From Linepithema humile (taxonomy: Eukaryota; Arthropoda; Insecta; Hymenoptera; Formicidae), in NCBI RefSeq assembly GCF_040581485.1, contig NC_090128.1, positions 26,938,931-27,002,930 on the forward strand: a stretch of 64,000 nucleotides of DNA, in the 5' to 3' direction. Under the pieces are notes generated by a model. The model saw only the letters and a program-made list of their open reading frames with translations. It was not told the origin of the DNA and ran no database searches. The position numbers and the translations under genes were made by a program. Below are positions 27,182 through 39,686 of this stretch, in pieces (the first letter of the stretch is position 1; every line of letters starts with the position of its first letter).

Positions 27182-29661
27182 TTAACCATTATAACTGTAG
27201 GTTTCCGGCAAACAGTAATGTTGGCGACAGTAATAATTCTCACCATCTTTCTTGTGACACCACGTTCCATCTGGAAAGTATGGGACCATATTAAAGTTGA
27301 TCATTTCAAGGCGTGGTGCGTAGAGAGTAGATGAATTTTTTAGTCGGCAGTGTATAGTACAGGCTTTCCATGGTTTTTCGTTATCATGAGCGGCCTGCCA
27401 ACCTGACTCTATATCTAATTCAAACGTCATGGTAAAATTGTTTTTTTTCGCAAAATAGTTCACGCGCTTGCACTTTATTTCAATATGTGAGTCGATCCTC
27501 TTGCGTTTCTCAGTACAGAGTAACGAATCATCACACAGAACCACGTCGTAATATGGCCCTTTACAACTCGTCGTTCTGTTACTTCCATGTTTACAAGAAC
27601 GTCGTTTGACTTTAACGCCTTTAGATTTGACCAAGCAACTACTTTGACAGGTGCTTTCTTTCCATTCACTCCAGTTATCATCATCACAATATTCGAGAAT
27701 GTATGGCGGTTCGAAAATGGGCACGCATTCTCTTCCACGACATTCTTTCTTTAATGCGCAATTAGTTCCTTAAAAATGAGATTAATTGAACTATAAGTTA
27801 AATAAGAAATCATTAAAAAGGTACATACCTTCCAACGCTGGTCCCGTAAAGTAATGCCTACTTTTGTGAGGCGTTTCGCATTGTAAGGATTTACATATAT
27901 CAAGCAACGAGACTACGTTTGCATCTTTGTCGCGAAAAAATATTTCGCATTGAGCTTTGGCGGTCCATTCTCTTCCGGGTAAATCATGATAGCTCGAATG
28001 GTCCAAGGCGTCTTCCGATCTCGTATGATCTGCAAGACACTTTGGTGTAGTCCAGAGTTCTTCAGCTGTATAACGACTACACCAGGACCATCCCATAAAG
28101 CCTACAGGTCCCATGCTAGGGCTCATAATGCCGTTGTCATAATCACACAGTACTGAATCGTGTCGCATTCCTAAACTTTAGAACAAATAAGTTATTAATT
28201 TTGATAATATGTTTTATGTTGCATTGTTTATTTATAATATTATTTTATTATAAATTTATTAATAATTAGCATACTGAATAATTAAAAGAACACATCTCTT
28301 AAGAAGTTGCTTTAATTTCTACTTTTAATTTATAAATTTGAACAAATTTTTATAAAACACGTTATTCGTGTTTAATTTATTTTCAAGACTTTTATAAACT
28401 TACACATGACCGATCTCATGAGCAGCAAGGATAGATGATGTAAAACCCGATGACAGACCATCTGCAATACCAAATTCTACTATCGCACACGAATAATTTG
28501 ATTCGCACACACCACCGACGAAGGATTTTCCTGCGACATCAAGGCTCGTACCATTAATGTTTACTCCAGTCAGGTAAAGACCAATGTCCCAGTGATGCGG
28601 ATTATTATCGTCTGGAGAATTTTGAGCTTTCGCGTATTGGCAGAATGCCTCGAGCAGTTTCACACTGTTACCGTCAAAAACTGGCAAAGATGACGGTTGT
28701 TTATCGAAGATTTTCAAATGTACCAACGATATATCGATAGAAACACCTAAACTAGGATGATGGAACATAGCTTGAACATTATTCACATACGCTAATATCA
28801 TCATGCGCAACTTTTCTTCATCTTTGTCCAGAAGAGGCATGAACGTTCGATATGCGGCTTCGTCGAAGAACACAGCGAGTTCTATAGTTAATTTTTCTTG
28901 CGTATTTCGTACATGACGTCGCTTTATTTTAAAATTATCGAATTTACGAAAATTTGGACCAGCAGATAATTGCGATGTTCTTTTAATTAAGTGAGGTCTA
29001 CCAAATGATATATTTATCACTTCTTTATCGCAAAGATCGTCGATTGTGGTCAAAGACGCAAAGTCAGTTTGCAAAGGTCTAATTTCTAATGTTTCATGTT
29101 TCAGAAAAACGAATCCTTCCTACTTTGAAAAATATTCATTAATGGTTTTGCGTGTCAGGCTTATATTTACAACAAAAGCAATTTGTCATTAAAAGTATTA
29201 AGTATTAGTTTTTCATTTGGTATCACTGACCCATCCATGTTGTTGACAAAAGTTTATGGCCGCAGTGCTGATATGATCTTCGTGAAAATAATGGCAAGGA
29301 TCAGATGCGTGTAATTGCGGAATAAGTTCTTCTATAATGCTTTTTGCGTCATGTTTCCATACTTTAGACTTGGACGATACAGTTTGGTCGTCTCTATGCA
29401 AGTTTAATTGAATTTGTTTTCCAAAAATTTTCAGAGTTAGTGGTATCTGCAAATTGAATGATAATGAATAAAAGATTTGATAATTCTCGAATTATATTTT
29501 GGACACTACGCAAAGAATAAGGCGGTACAGTAAATCGCACGTACTTCTTCTGCGCTTGTCGAATTCCATGCCGGCAGCAATATTCTTTCGATGTCTTGCT
29601 CGATATATGCGTACGTTTCATTTAATAAAAATATTAATAGCAATTTCAATATGAGAAACAT
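27182..29661 (-). CDS. ADAMTS-like secreted metalloprotease, copy 2 (660 aa)
   Basis: Exons: 29661-29545, 29446-29231, 29119-28404, 28175-27829 and 27768-27182. It differs from copy 1 by one more codon in exon 1 (NSTSAEE) and one in exon 4 (MGPVGFMGW). The zinc site reads HEIGHVLGMRHD and the Met-turn GIMSPSMG; both are intact. The exon 3 sequence is nearly identical to copies 1 and 3, pointing to recent duplication or conversion. Copy-specific: ECRGREC where the others have ECRGGEC. An in-frame ATG further upstream (29745) exists, but the ATG at 29661 places the signal peptide correctly. The AATAAA site of copy 1 is AACAAA here, so the poly(A) signal is weaker or elsewhere. Confidence 0.92.
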
Positions 29662-29829
29662 GTTGTTTTTTGCGTTTTTGAATTTTAGCACTTGAAAATG
29701 TTTTATTAATGTTTTTTTATATATTAAATTACTTATTGCATACATACGTTATAAAGCTCTCGTTGTATCAACTCGTTGTGTCACGCCCAAGCACATACTG
29801 GTATCTGGGTTTAGGAATATTATTCATGT

Positions 29830-29854
29830 CGTGTGACATTTATTGTATATATAC
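29830..29854 (-). promoter_or_regulatory. Copy 2 core promoter
   Basis: TATATATA at 29853-29846 on the minus strand. The adjacent inverted repeat reads ATGTC-N4-GACAT, so both arms carry matching changes relative to the usual GTGTC-N4-GACAC. Confidence 0.55.
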
Positions 29855-29884
29855 CTTCTATGCTTTACTGTATATACAGTAATG

Positions 29885-30538
29885 CTTAATAAAATGTCCT
29901 TGCTAGAAATTTATTACAGTTTTCGATTGGTTATTGGGCACTTATATTGGCTTCTGCCTAGTAATTGAACAGTAAAACTGTTTAGGTTTCCAATAAAGAC
30001 GTAACGCTTTTCGCGTAATTACTACATAGAAGAAATGTACAAAATCTGTTACTCGGTTATTTAGCAGTAAAAGGACAATAAATAGATAATTTACAATTGT
30101 CACTTTTAATCTCTCTTAAAATTTTGATGACAGAATTATGTGAGATACGTTTTCTAAGCTGTTTTAATTCTGTACGTTTTTTTTTCTTTGCTATATATTT
30201 TAGCATGCGTTAACACAAATTTATTAATTTTACTTCATTATTTTACAAACTTACTAAACTTGAACTTAATTTGTTATCAAAATTGTTAATTTTTTATTTT
30301 AAAAATTGGTCAAAATTTATTTAATATTAATGATATATTTTAGAATATATTTTAGGCAAAATTAGTCAAAGCAATTTTATTATACAATAAAAAATAGTAT
30401 TATATAATATTGTATAATAAAATTGCTTGAAATATTTTTGCTTAGTTGCAATGCAGTATTTTTTATATAAAGAAAAACCAGTAATATTAGATTGTAACTG
30501 GCCGGGTGTTCGGTCAAACTGCACCAATTCCTACCAAA
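29885..30538. other. Extra ~650-bp insertion in copy 2/3 spacer
   Basis: The spacer palindrome is interrupted after TATATACAGTAATGC and resumes at ATACACATTAACAAG. The inserted AT-rich DNA holds a near-perfect hairpin at about 30370-30428 (AATTTTATTATACAATA and its complement). I found no coding sequence and no clear terminal repeats. Confidence 0.55.
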
Positions 30539-31505
30539 AATATACACATTAACAAGTTATCGTTTGTTCTTATTGTTAAAGAATATAAGAATAAATTGAA
30601 TCTACATTTTATTAGGACACCCTGTTTTTTTCGTATTTTTTTATCGGTTCTGAATTGTATATTTTACACATGAAACTTGCAATATCGTGGGAATTAAGAA
30701 AAATGTGTTATGAATTATGATGGATATGTAGAATATGTAACATTATTTACAAATATTTTAAACAATATTACCAAACGTTAAGAAAATTTTAATTAACGAC
30801 AATTTTAGAAAGTGTGCAACACAACATTGCGAGCACAATTTAGCCTTATAAATATTAAATATATTAAAAGAAAAAAAAAAAATGAGCACTGATTTACTGA
30901 TTAACTTAAGTAGCAAAAATATTAAAATTCAACCGTTTTTGACGACCTCGTTACTACCGCATTCGGCCAACGGGCACATAAGTTCAGCGAATAAGTAACA
31001 ATTTGTACTAAATAAGTCTGAAAATTTTCTTACTTTTGGAATAAAATTTTCTTTATTTCATTATTTATTAATTTTTCTAAGTCTCTATATAATATAATGA
31101 AACATTGGTAGACTATTAAAGTACATTATATAGTGAGAGACGTTATCGTTCTCTCGACACGATATCTCATACGGAATAGAAATATCTCTACTCTACTCAG
31201 ATACTTATTTTCACATTTGGTAAACATATTGAATATTACCTATTATTTTTTTGTTATTTTTATTATGTTTTCACTATTTTTAATTGACGGAATTAATTTT
31301 AGTTGCTGAAAATTCGATATAATTCTTGGTCCACTTGTCTTTGTTAAGTGAAGTGTGGATGATACGCAAAACAGATGTTAATGACAACAGATTGACCGAT
31401 CGAAAATTCGGTACCAAACGAATTGACAAACTATTCTAAAATGATTTAGGCGCGTTTTATGATTTTCTTTCTTTTCGATTCTCGTTCACACATGTCAATA
31501 ATATC

Positions 31506-33984
31506 TTAACCATTATAACTGTAGGTTTCCGGCAAACAGTAATGTTGGCGACAGTAATAATTCTCGCCATCTTCCTTGTGACACCACGTTCCATCTGGAA
31601 AGTATGGGACCATATTAAAGTTGATCATTTCAAGGCGTGGTGCGTAGAGAGTAGATGAATTTTTTAGTCGGCAGTGTATAGTACAGGCCTTCCATGGTTT
31701 TTCGTTATCATGAGCGGCCTGCCAACCTGGCTCTATATCTATATATAATTCAAACGTCATGGTAAAATTGTTTTTTTTCGCAAAATAGTTCACGCGCTCG
31801 CACTTTATTTCAATATGTGAGTCAATCCTTTTGCGTTTCTCAGTACAGAGTAACGAATCATCACACAGAACCACGTCGTAATATGGCCCTTTACAACTCG
31901 CCGATCTGTTACTTCCATGTTTACAAGAACGTCGTTTGACTTTAACGCCTTTAGATTTGACCAAGCAACTACTTTGACAGGTGTCTTCTTTCCATTCACT
32001 CCAGTTATCATTTTCATAATATTTGAGAATGTATGGCGGTTCGGAAATGGGCACGCATTCGCCTCCACGACATTCCTTCTTTAATGCGCAATTAGTTCCT
32101 TAAAAATGAGATTAATTGAACTATAAGTTAAATAAGAAATCAGTAAAAAGGTACATACCTTCCAACGCTGGTCCCGTAAAGTAATGCCTACTTTTGTGAG
32201 GCGTTTCGCATTGTAAGGATTTACATATATCAAGCAACGAGACTACGTTTGCATCTTTGTCGCGAAAAAATATTTCGCATTGAGCTTTGGCGGTCCATTC
32301 TCTTCCGGGTAAATCGTGATAACGCGAATGATCATAGGCATCTTTCGATTTCGTACGATCTCCAAGACACTTTGGTGTAGTCCAAAGTTCTTCAGCTGTA
32401 TAACGACTACACCAGGACCATCCCATAAAGCCTACAGGTCCCATGTTAGGGCTCATAATGCCTTTGTCATAATCACACAGTACTGAATCGTGTCGCATTC
32501 CTAAACTTTAGAACAAATAAGTTATTAATTTTGATAATATGCTTTATATTGCATTGTTTATTTATAATATTATTTTATTATAAATTTATTAATAATTAGC
32601 ATACTGAATAATTAAAAGAACACATCTCTTAAGAAGTTGCTTTAATTTCTACTTTTATTTTTTATATTTGAACAAATTTTTATAAAACACGTTATTCATG
32701 TTTAATTTATTTGCAAGACTTTTATAAACTTACACATGACCGATCTCATGAGCAGCAATGATAGATGATGTAAAACCCGATGACAGACTATCTGCAATAC
32801 CAAATTCTGCTATCGCACACGATTTATTTGATTTGCACACACCACCGACGAAGGATTTTCCTGCGACAGCAAGGCTCCTACCATTAATGTTTACTCCAGT
32901 CAGGTAAAGACCAATATCCCAGTGATGCGGATTATTATCGTATGGAGAATTTTCAGCTTTCGCGTATTTGCAGAATGCCTTGAGCAGTTTCACACTGTTA
33001 CCGTCAAAAACTGGCAAATATGACGGTTGTTTATCGAAGATTTTCAAATGTACCAACGATATATCGATAGAAACACCCAAACTAGGATGATGGAACATAG
33101 CTTGAACATTATTCACATACGCTAATATCATCATGCGCAACTTTTCTTCATCTTTGTCCAGAAGAGGCATGAACGTTCGATATGCGGCTTCGTCGAAGAA
33201 CACAGCCAGTTCTATAGTTAATTTTCCTTGCGTATTTCGTACATGACGTCGCTTTATTTTAAAATTATCAAATTTACGAAAGTTTGGACCAGCAGATAAT
33301 CGCGATGTTCTTTTAATTAAGTGAGGTCTGCCAAATGATATATTTATCACTTCTTTAACGCAAAGATCGTCGATTGTGGTCAAAAACGCAAAGTCAATTT
33401 GCAAAGGTCTAATTTCCAATGTTTCATGTTTCAGAAAAACGAATCCTTCCTACTTTGAAAAATATACATTAATGTTTTTGCGTGTCAGGCTTATATTTAC
33501 AACAAAAGCAATTTGTCATTAAAAGTATTAAGTATTAGTTTTTCATTTAGTATCACTGACCCATCCATGTTGTTGACAAAAGTTTATGGCCGCCGTGCTG
33601 ATATGATTTTTGTGAAAATAATAGCAAGAATCAGATGTGTATAATTGCGGAATAAGTTCTTCTGTAATGTTTTTTGCATCACGTTTCCATGCCTCAAACT
33701 TGGACGATACAATCCGCTCGTTTCTACGCAGGTTTAATTGAATTACTTTTCCAAAAATTTTCAGAGTTAGTGGTATCTGCAAATTGAATAGCAATAAAAG
33801 ACTTGATAATTATCGAATAATATTTTGAACACTGCGTAATGAATAAAGCAATACAATAAATTACACGTACTTCTTTTGCGCTTGAATTCCATGCCGGCAA
33901 CAATATTTTTTCAATATCTTGCTCGATATATGCGAACGTTTTATTTAATAAAAATATTATTAGCAATTTTAATATGAGAAACAT
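31506..33984 (-). CDS. ADAMTS-like secreted metalloprotease, copy 3 (661 aa)
   Basis: Exons: 33984-33871, 33776-33561, 33449-32734, 32505-32159 and 32098-31506. The zinc site is HEIGHVLGMRHD with GIMSPNMG. It matches copy 1 very closely through exons 1-3. Exon 5 has a six-base TATA-repeat expansion giving two extra residues (ELYIDIEPGW). Part of exon 4 (GDRTKSKDAYDHSRYHD, encoded around 32315-32373) looks like copies 5-7 rather than its neighbours, a likely gene-conversion tract. The downstream poly(A) site reads AACAAA. Confidence 0.92.
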
Positions 33985-34146
33985 GTTTCTTGCGTTTTTC
34001 AATTTTGCTCGAAAATATTTTATTAACGTCTTTTTATATATTAAATTACTTATTACATACGTTCGTTATAATACTCTCTTGTTCGTTGATCATCTGATCG
34101 GGTATAAACACATACTGGTATCTGGGTTTAGGAATATCACTCGTGT

Positions 34147-34172
34147 CGTGTGACACTTCATGTATATATACC
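34147..34172 (-). promoter_or_regulatory. Copy 3 core promoter
   Basis: TATATATA at 34170-34163 followed on the minus strand by GTGTCACACGACAC. Flanks are almost identical to the copy 1 promoter. Confidence 0.65.
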
Positions 34173-34185
34173 TTTTATGCTACAT

Positions 34186-34304
34186 ATACAGGATGTCCTT
34201 ATAAATTGTAAACACATTAACAAGTTATCATTTGTCCGTTTGTCCATTTTGTTAAAATATATGGGAATAAAATATATATACATTATATAGGGACATCCTA
34301 TGTA
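34186..34304. repeat. Spacer palindrome, copy 3/4 spacer
   Basis: ATACAGGATGTCCTTATAAA and ATAGGGACATCCTATG arms, same position relative to the TATA box as in the copy 1/2 spacer. Confidence 0.65.
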
Positions 34305-35223
34305 TTTGTATTTGTATTTGTATTTTTCTTTTCGGTTCTGAATTGCATATTTTACATATAAAATTTGCAATAACGTGTAAAGTAAGAAAAATGCGTTATG
34401 AATTATGTAATGCGTTATGATTGATATGTAACATATGTAAAATTGTTATTAAATATTTTGAACAATATTCACAAACATTTAAAAAAATTATAATTAATGA
34501 CAATTGTAGAAAGTGTAGAACATAACATTGGATGCACAATTTAACTTTATAAATATATTAAAAAAAAAAAAAAAAAAAAACTGATCACTGATTTACTGAT
34601 TAACTTAAGTAGCAAATATATTGAAATTCTTCCATTTTTCTCTCTCTTTCTCTGACGATCCCATTATTGCTGCATTCGGCCAGCGGGCACATAAGTTCAG
34701 TGAATAAGTAACATTTTGTAATAAATAAGTTTGAATATTTTCTTACTTTTGGAATAAAATTTTCTGTATTTCATCATTTATTAATCTTTCTAAGTCTTTA
34801 TGTAATATAATGAAACTTTGGTAGACCATTACAGTATATAACATAGTGAGTGACATTATCGTTCTCGTTCATTCTCTCGACACAATATTTCATACGGAAA
34901 TATCTCTACTCTACTCAAATACTTATTTTTACATTTGGTAAACATATTGAATATTTCCTATTTGTTTTTTGTTATTTTTATTATGTTTCCACTATTTTTA
35001 ATTGACGGAATTAATTTTAGTTGCAGAAAATTTGATATAATTTTTGGTCCACTTGTCTTTGTTAAATAAAGTGTGGATGATACGCAAAACAGATGTTATT
35101 GACAACAGATTGACCGATCGAAAATTCGGTACCAAACGAATTGACAAACTATTCTAAAATGATTTAGGAGCGTTTTATGATTTTCTTTCTTTTCGATTTT
35201 TGTTCACACATGTCAATAATATC

Positions 35224-37700
35224 TTAACCATTATAACTGTAGGTTTCCGGCAAACAGTAATGTTGGCGACAGTAATAATTCTCGCCATCTTTCTTGTGAC
35301 ACCACGTTCCATCTGGAAAGTATGGGATCATATTAAAGTTGATCATTTCAAGGCGTGGTGCGTAGAGAGTAGATGAATTTTTTAGTCGGCAGTGTATAGT
35401 ACAGGCCTTCCATGGCTTCTCGACATCATGAGCGGCCTGCCATCCTGGCTTCATTTCTAATTCAAACGGCAATTCCATTTTGATTGATTTTGCGAAAAGA
35501 TTGAATTGCGTGCATTTTGTTACAGTATATAAATGGATCTTTTTACGTTTCTCCGTGCAGAGTAACGTATCATCGCACAGAACAACGTCGTAATATGGCC
35601 CTTTACAACTCGCCGTTCTGTTACTTCCATGTTTACAAGAACGTCGTTTGACTTTAACGCCTTTAGATTTGACCAAGCAACTACTTTCACAGGTGCTTTC
35701 TTTCCATTCACTCCAGTTATCATCTTCACAATATTCGAGAATGTATGGCGGTTCGAAAATGGGCACGCATTCTCCTCCGCGACATTCCTTTTTTAATGCG
35801 CAATTAGTTCCTTAAAAAATGAGATTAATTGAACTATAAATTAAATAAGAAATTAGTAAAAAGGTACATACCTTCCAACGCCGGTCCCGTAAAGTAATAT
35901 TCATTTTTATGAGGCGTTTCGCATTGTAAGGATTTACATATATCAAGCAACGAGATTACGTTTGCATCCTTGTCGCGAAAAAATATTTCGCATTGAGCTT
36001 TGGCGGTCCATTCTCTTCCGGGTAAATCATGATAGCTCGAATGGTCCAAGGCGTCTTCCGATCTTGTATGATCTGCAAGACACTTTGGTGTAGTCCAGAG
36101 TTTTTCAGCTGTATTACGACTACACTCGGACCATGTCATATGGCCTACGGGTCCCAGGCCAGGAGTCATAATGCCTTTGTCATAATCACACAGTATTGAA
36201 TCGTGTCGCATTCCTAAGCTTTGGAACAAATAAGTTATTAATTTTGATAACATGCTTTATGGTGCATTGTTTATTTATAATATTATTATATTACAAAATT
36301 ATTAATAATTAGCATACTAAATAATTAGAAGAACACATCTTTTAAGAAGTTGCTTTATTTTCTACTTTTAATTTATAAATTTGAACAAATGTTTATAAAA
36401 CATGTTATTTATGTTTAATTTTTTTGTAAAACTTTTATAAACTTACACATGGCCGATCTCATGAGCAGCAGCGACAGATGACGTAAAACCCGATGACAAA
36501 CTATTTGCAATACCAAACTCGACTATTGCACATGATATACTTGATTTGCACACACCACCGATGAAGGATATTCCTGCGTCATCAATGCTCGTACCATAAA
36601 TGTTTATTCCAGTTAGGTAAAGACCAATGTCCCAGTGATGCGGATCATTGTCGTCCGGAGGATTGCGAGCTTTCGCGTATTTGCAGAACGCCTCGCGCAA
36701 TTTCACATCGTTACCGTCAAAAACTGGTAAATTTGACGGTTGTTTATCCAAGAATTCTAAATGTACCAACGAAATATCGATAGAAACACCCAAACTAAGA
36801 TGATGGAACATAGCTTGAATATTATTCACATACGCTAATATCATCATGCGTAACTTTTCTTCATCTTCGTCCAGAAAAGGCATGAACGTACGATATGCGG
36901 CTTCATCGAAGAACACAGCCAGTTCTATGGCTAATTTTTCTTGGGTATTTTGTACATGACGTCGCTTTCGTTTAAAATTATCGAATTTTCGAAAACTTGA
37001 ATCAGCAGATAATTGCAATGTTTTTTTAATTAAGTGAGGTCTGCCAAATGATATATTTATCTCTTCTTTAACGCAAAGATCGTCGATTGTGATCAAAGAC
37101 GCAAAGTGATCCGGCAAAGGTTTAATTTCCAATGTTTCATGTTTCAGAAAAACGAATCCTTCCTACTTTGAAAAATATACATTAATGGTCTTGCGTGTCA
37201 TGCTCATATATACAACAAAGAGAATTAGAGATTAAAAGTAAAAACTGTTTTTTAAATGGTATCACTGACCCATCCATTTTGTTGACAAAAGTTTATGGCC
37301 GCTGTGGTGATTTGATCTTCGTGGTAATAATTGCAAGGATCAGATGCGTATAATTGCGGAATAAGTTTTTCTGTGATACTTTTAGCATCACGTTTCCATG
37401 CTTTAAACTTGGACGATACAATCTGGTCGTTTCTACGCAGGTTTAATTGAATTTGTTTTCCAAAAATTTTCAAAGTTAGTGGTATCTGCAAATTGAATAG
37501 CAATGAATAATAGACTTGAGAATTGTCGAATAATATTTTGGACACTGCGCAATGAATAAAGCGGTACAGTAAATCGCACGTACTTTTTCTGCGCTTGTCG
37601 AATTCCATGCCGGCAGCAATATTTTTTCGATATCTTGATTGATATATGCGTACGTTTCTTTTAATAAAAATATTATTAGCAATTCCAATATGAGAAACAT
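35224..37700 (-). CDS. ADAMTS-like secreted metalloprotease, copy 4 (660 aa), mosaic
   Basis: Exons: 37700-37584, 37485-37270, 37162-36447, 36218-35872 and 35810-35224. The zinc site is HEIGHVLGMRHD; the following segment GIMTPGLGPVGHMTWSECSRN is shared with copy 8. The propeptide ends FKRKRR, the best furin-type site in the array. Exon 5 is a patchwork: both ends match copies 1-3, but the middle (HLYTVTKCTQFNLFA to ELEMKPGW) matches copy 8 almost base for base. AMFHHLSLG has Leu for the Pro of other copies. The inverted repeat in its promoter is degraded (TGTGTTGTGTAATAC), but the TATA box is kept. Confidence 0.92.
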
Positions 37701-37884
37701 TTTGTTTTCTGCGTTTTTCAATATTAGTATTTGAAAATGTTTTATTAATGTTTTTTTATATATTAAATTACTTATTAAATACATACGCTATAATACTCTA
37801 ATGTTCGTTGCTCATCTGATCACGTCCAAAAACATATTGATATCTGGGTTTAAGAATATTTCTTGTGTTGTGTAATACTTATTG

Positions 37885-37892
37885 TATATATA
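37885..37892 (-). promoter_or_regulatory. Copy 4 TATA box
   Basis: TATATATA on the minus strand about 185 bases before the ATG; the adjoining inverted repeat is not conserved here. Confidence 0.55.
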
Positions 37893-38013
37893 CTTTCTAT
37901 GTTACATATACAGGATGTCATAATAAAATGTGTACACATTTACAAATTATCGTTTGTTTATTTTGTTGAAATATATGGTAATAAAATGTATATACATTTT
38001 AAAATATAAAATA

Positions 38014-38712
38014 ATGGAAAAGCTGTGCCAAAGCCAGAGTTAGAAATAGTTGCTCAATAAATTATATTAATCGATAAATAATGATACAAACGTCTCAGCA
38101 CACATGTTTTGGCCATCCTCAGTGTACAATAAAAACGGAAAACAGAACGATAATACATATAATATAAACGCATGAACTCATGGTTGTCAATAGCGACGGC
38201 TAAATAGAGAGTTAATCTGTGAAATGTACATTATCATCTTAATTGTGCTGAGTCGAAATTTATTCTCTGATTAATGCAGAAAAAAACAAAATGTCGATTC
38301 GCAACGGTCCAAGAATATATAAAGTCCAAGGTGGCAAAAAATTAAAAATGTAGAGCCAATGAAAATAATATGTTCGCAGGTACAGGTCCAAATTCATCAT
38401 TGAAAATGAATAGGTCGCCGAACACCACAATGCACCAACAGTAATACATGATCAATGTAAAATTCAAAAACTTGTAATATCGGCTTAGTACTAGAATTTG
38501 AGACAGAAAGATAAGCCAAAAGAAATCTTGGTATATGTAATGTGTATCCGACAAAGTTACAAAACTAGATCTAGGACTAGCCTAGCTTTTTATTGTACAC
38601 AGAGGATGGCAAAACCATATGTGCCGAAACGTTTGTAATATTATTTATTGATTAACATAATTTATTGAGCAACTAGTTCTAGCTATGGTTTTTGCATATC
38701 AAGACTTTTTCT
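38014..38712. mobile_element. Inserted inverted-repeat element, Penelope-like ends
   Basis: The left arm (about 38031-38135, from AGTTGCTCAATAAATTATAT to TGTACAATAAAAA) pairs with the right arm (about 38587-38690). Outer ends are more diverged. Each arm carries GAGGATGGC ... GCCGAAACGTTTG or a close variant, resembling the hammerhead-like end motif of Penelope-like elements. The middle 450 bases hold only a 70-codon minus-strand frame without a recognisable domain. It sits inside the copy 4/5 spacer and splits the spacer palindrome, whose right arm reappears near 38765-38792. Confidence 0.65.
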
Positions 38713-39686
38713 GTAATTTTAAATTTTAATTACTTAAATAAAAGCTCAAAGATTTCTTATTAATATACATTTCATTGGGACGCTCTTTATATTCGTAATT
38801 TTTTTTCGGTTTTGAATTGTATATATTATATATGAAACTTGCAATAACATGGGAATTAAGAGAAATACGTTATGAATTATGGTTGGTATATAGAACATGT
38901 GTCATTATTCACAAATATTTTGAACAATATACACAAATGATCATAAAATTTTAATTAAATACAATTATGAAAAGAGTGGAACATAACATTGTAAGCACAA
39001 TTTAGCTTTATAAATGTAAATTATATTATAAGAAGAAAACAAAACTAATCATTGATGTACTGATTAACCAAAGTAGCAAATATATTGAAATTTTCACGTT
39101 TCTCTCTCTCCAACGTCCCCGTTGCTGCCGCATTCGGCCAACGGGCACATAAGTTTAGTGAATAAGTAATAATTTGCACTAAATAAATTTGAATATTTTA
39201 TTACTTTCGAAACGAAATTTTCTTTATTTCATCATATATTAATCTTTCTAAGTCTCTATATAATATAATGAAACATTTGTAGACTATTAAAGTACATTAC
39301 ATAGTGAAAGACGTTATCGTTCTCGTTCATTCTCTTGACACAATATTACATACCGGATAGAAATATCTTTGCTCTACTCAGCTACTTATTTTCGCATTTT
39401 GTAAACATATTAAATATTACCTATTACTTTTTTGTTATTTTTTATGTTTGCACTATATCTAATCAACGGAATTAGTTTTAGTTGCAGATAATTCGATATA
39501 ATTCTTGGTCCTATTATCTTTATTAAGTAAGATGTGGATAAAATGCAAAACAGATGTTAATAACGACAGATTGATCGATCGAATATTCGATGCCAAACGA
39601 ATTGAAGAACTATTTCAAATTGAGTTCACGCATTTCATGATTTTCTTTCTTCTCGATTCTCGTTCACACATATCAATAATTTCATA

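Noticed and set aside
27475..27738. 87-codon frames with similar sequence in several array units
   Set aside because: Frame-shifted shadow of exon 5; similarity merely reflects the duplicated gene.
36180..36253. Extended N-terminal reading of exon 4 (MLSKLITYLFQSLGMRHD) as a separate small gene
   Set aside because: The extension is intron sequence before the AAAG acceptor; exon 3 splices in phase to complete HEIGHVLGM.
38342..38554. 70-codon hydrophobic minus-strand ORF inside the inverted-repeat element, chemoreceptor-like at first glance
   Set aside because: No diagnostic residues of any receptor family; AT-rich DNA often gives Phe/Leu/Ile-rich frames.
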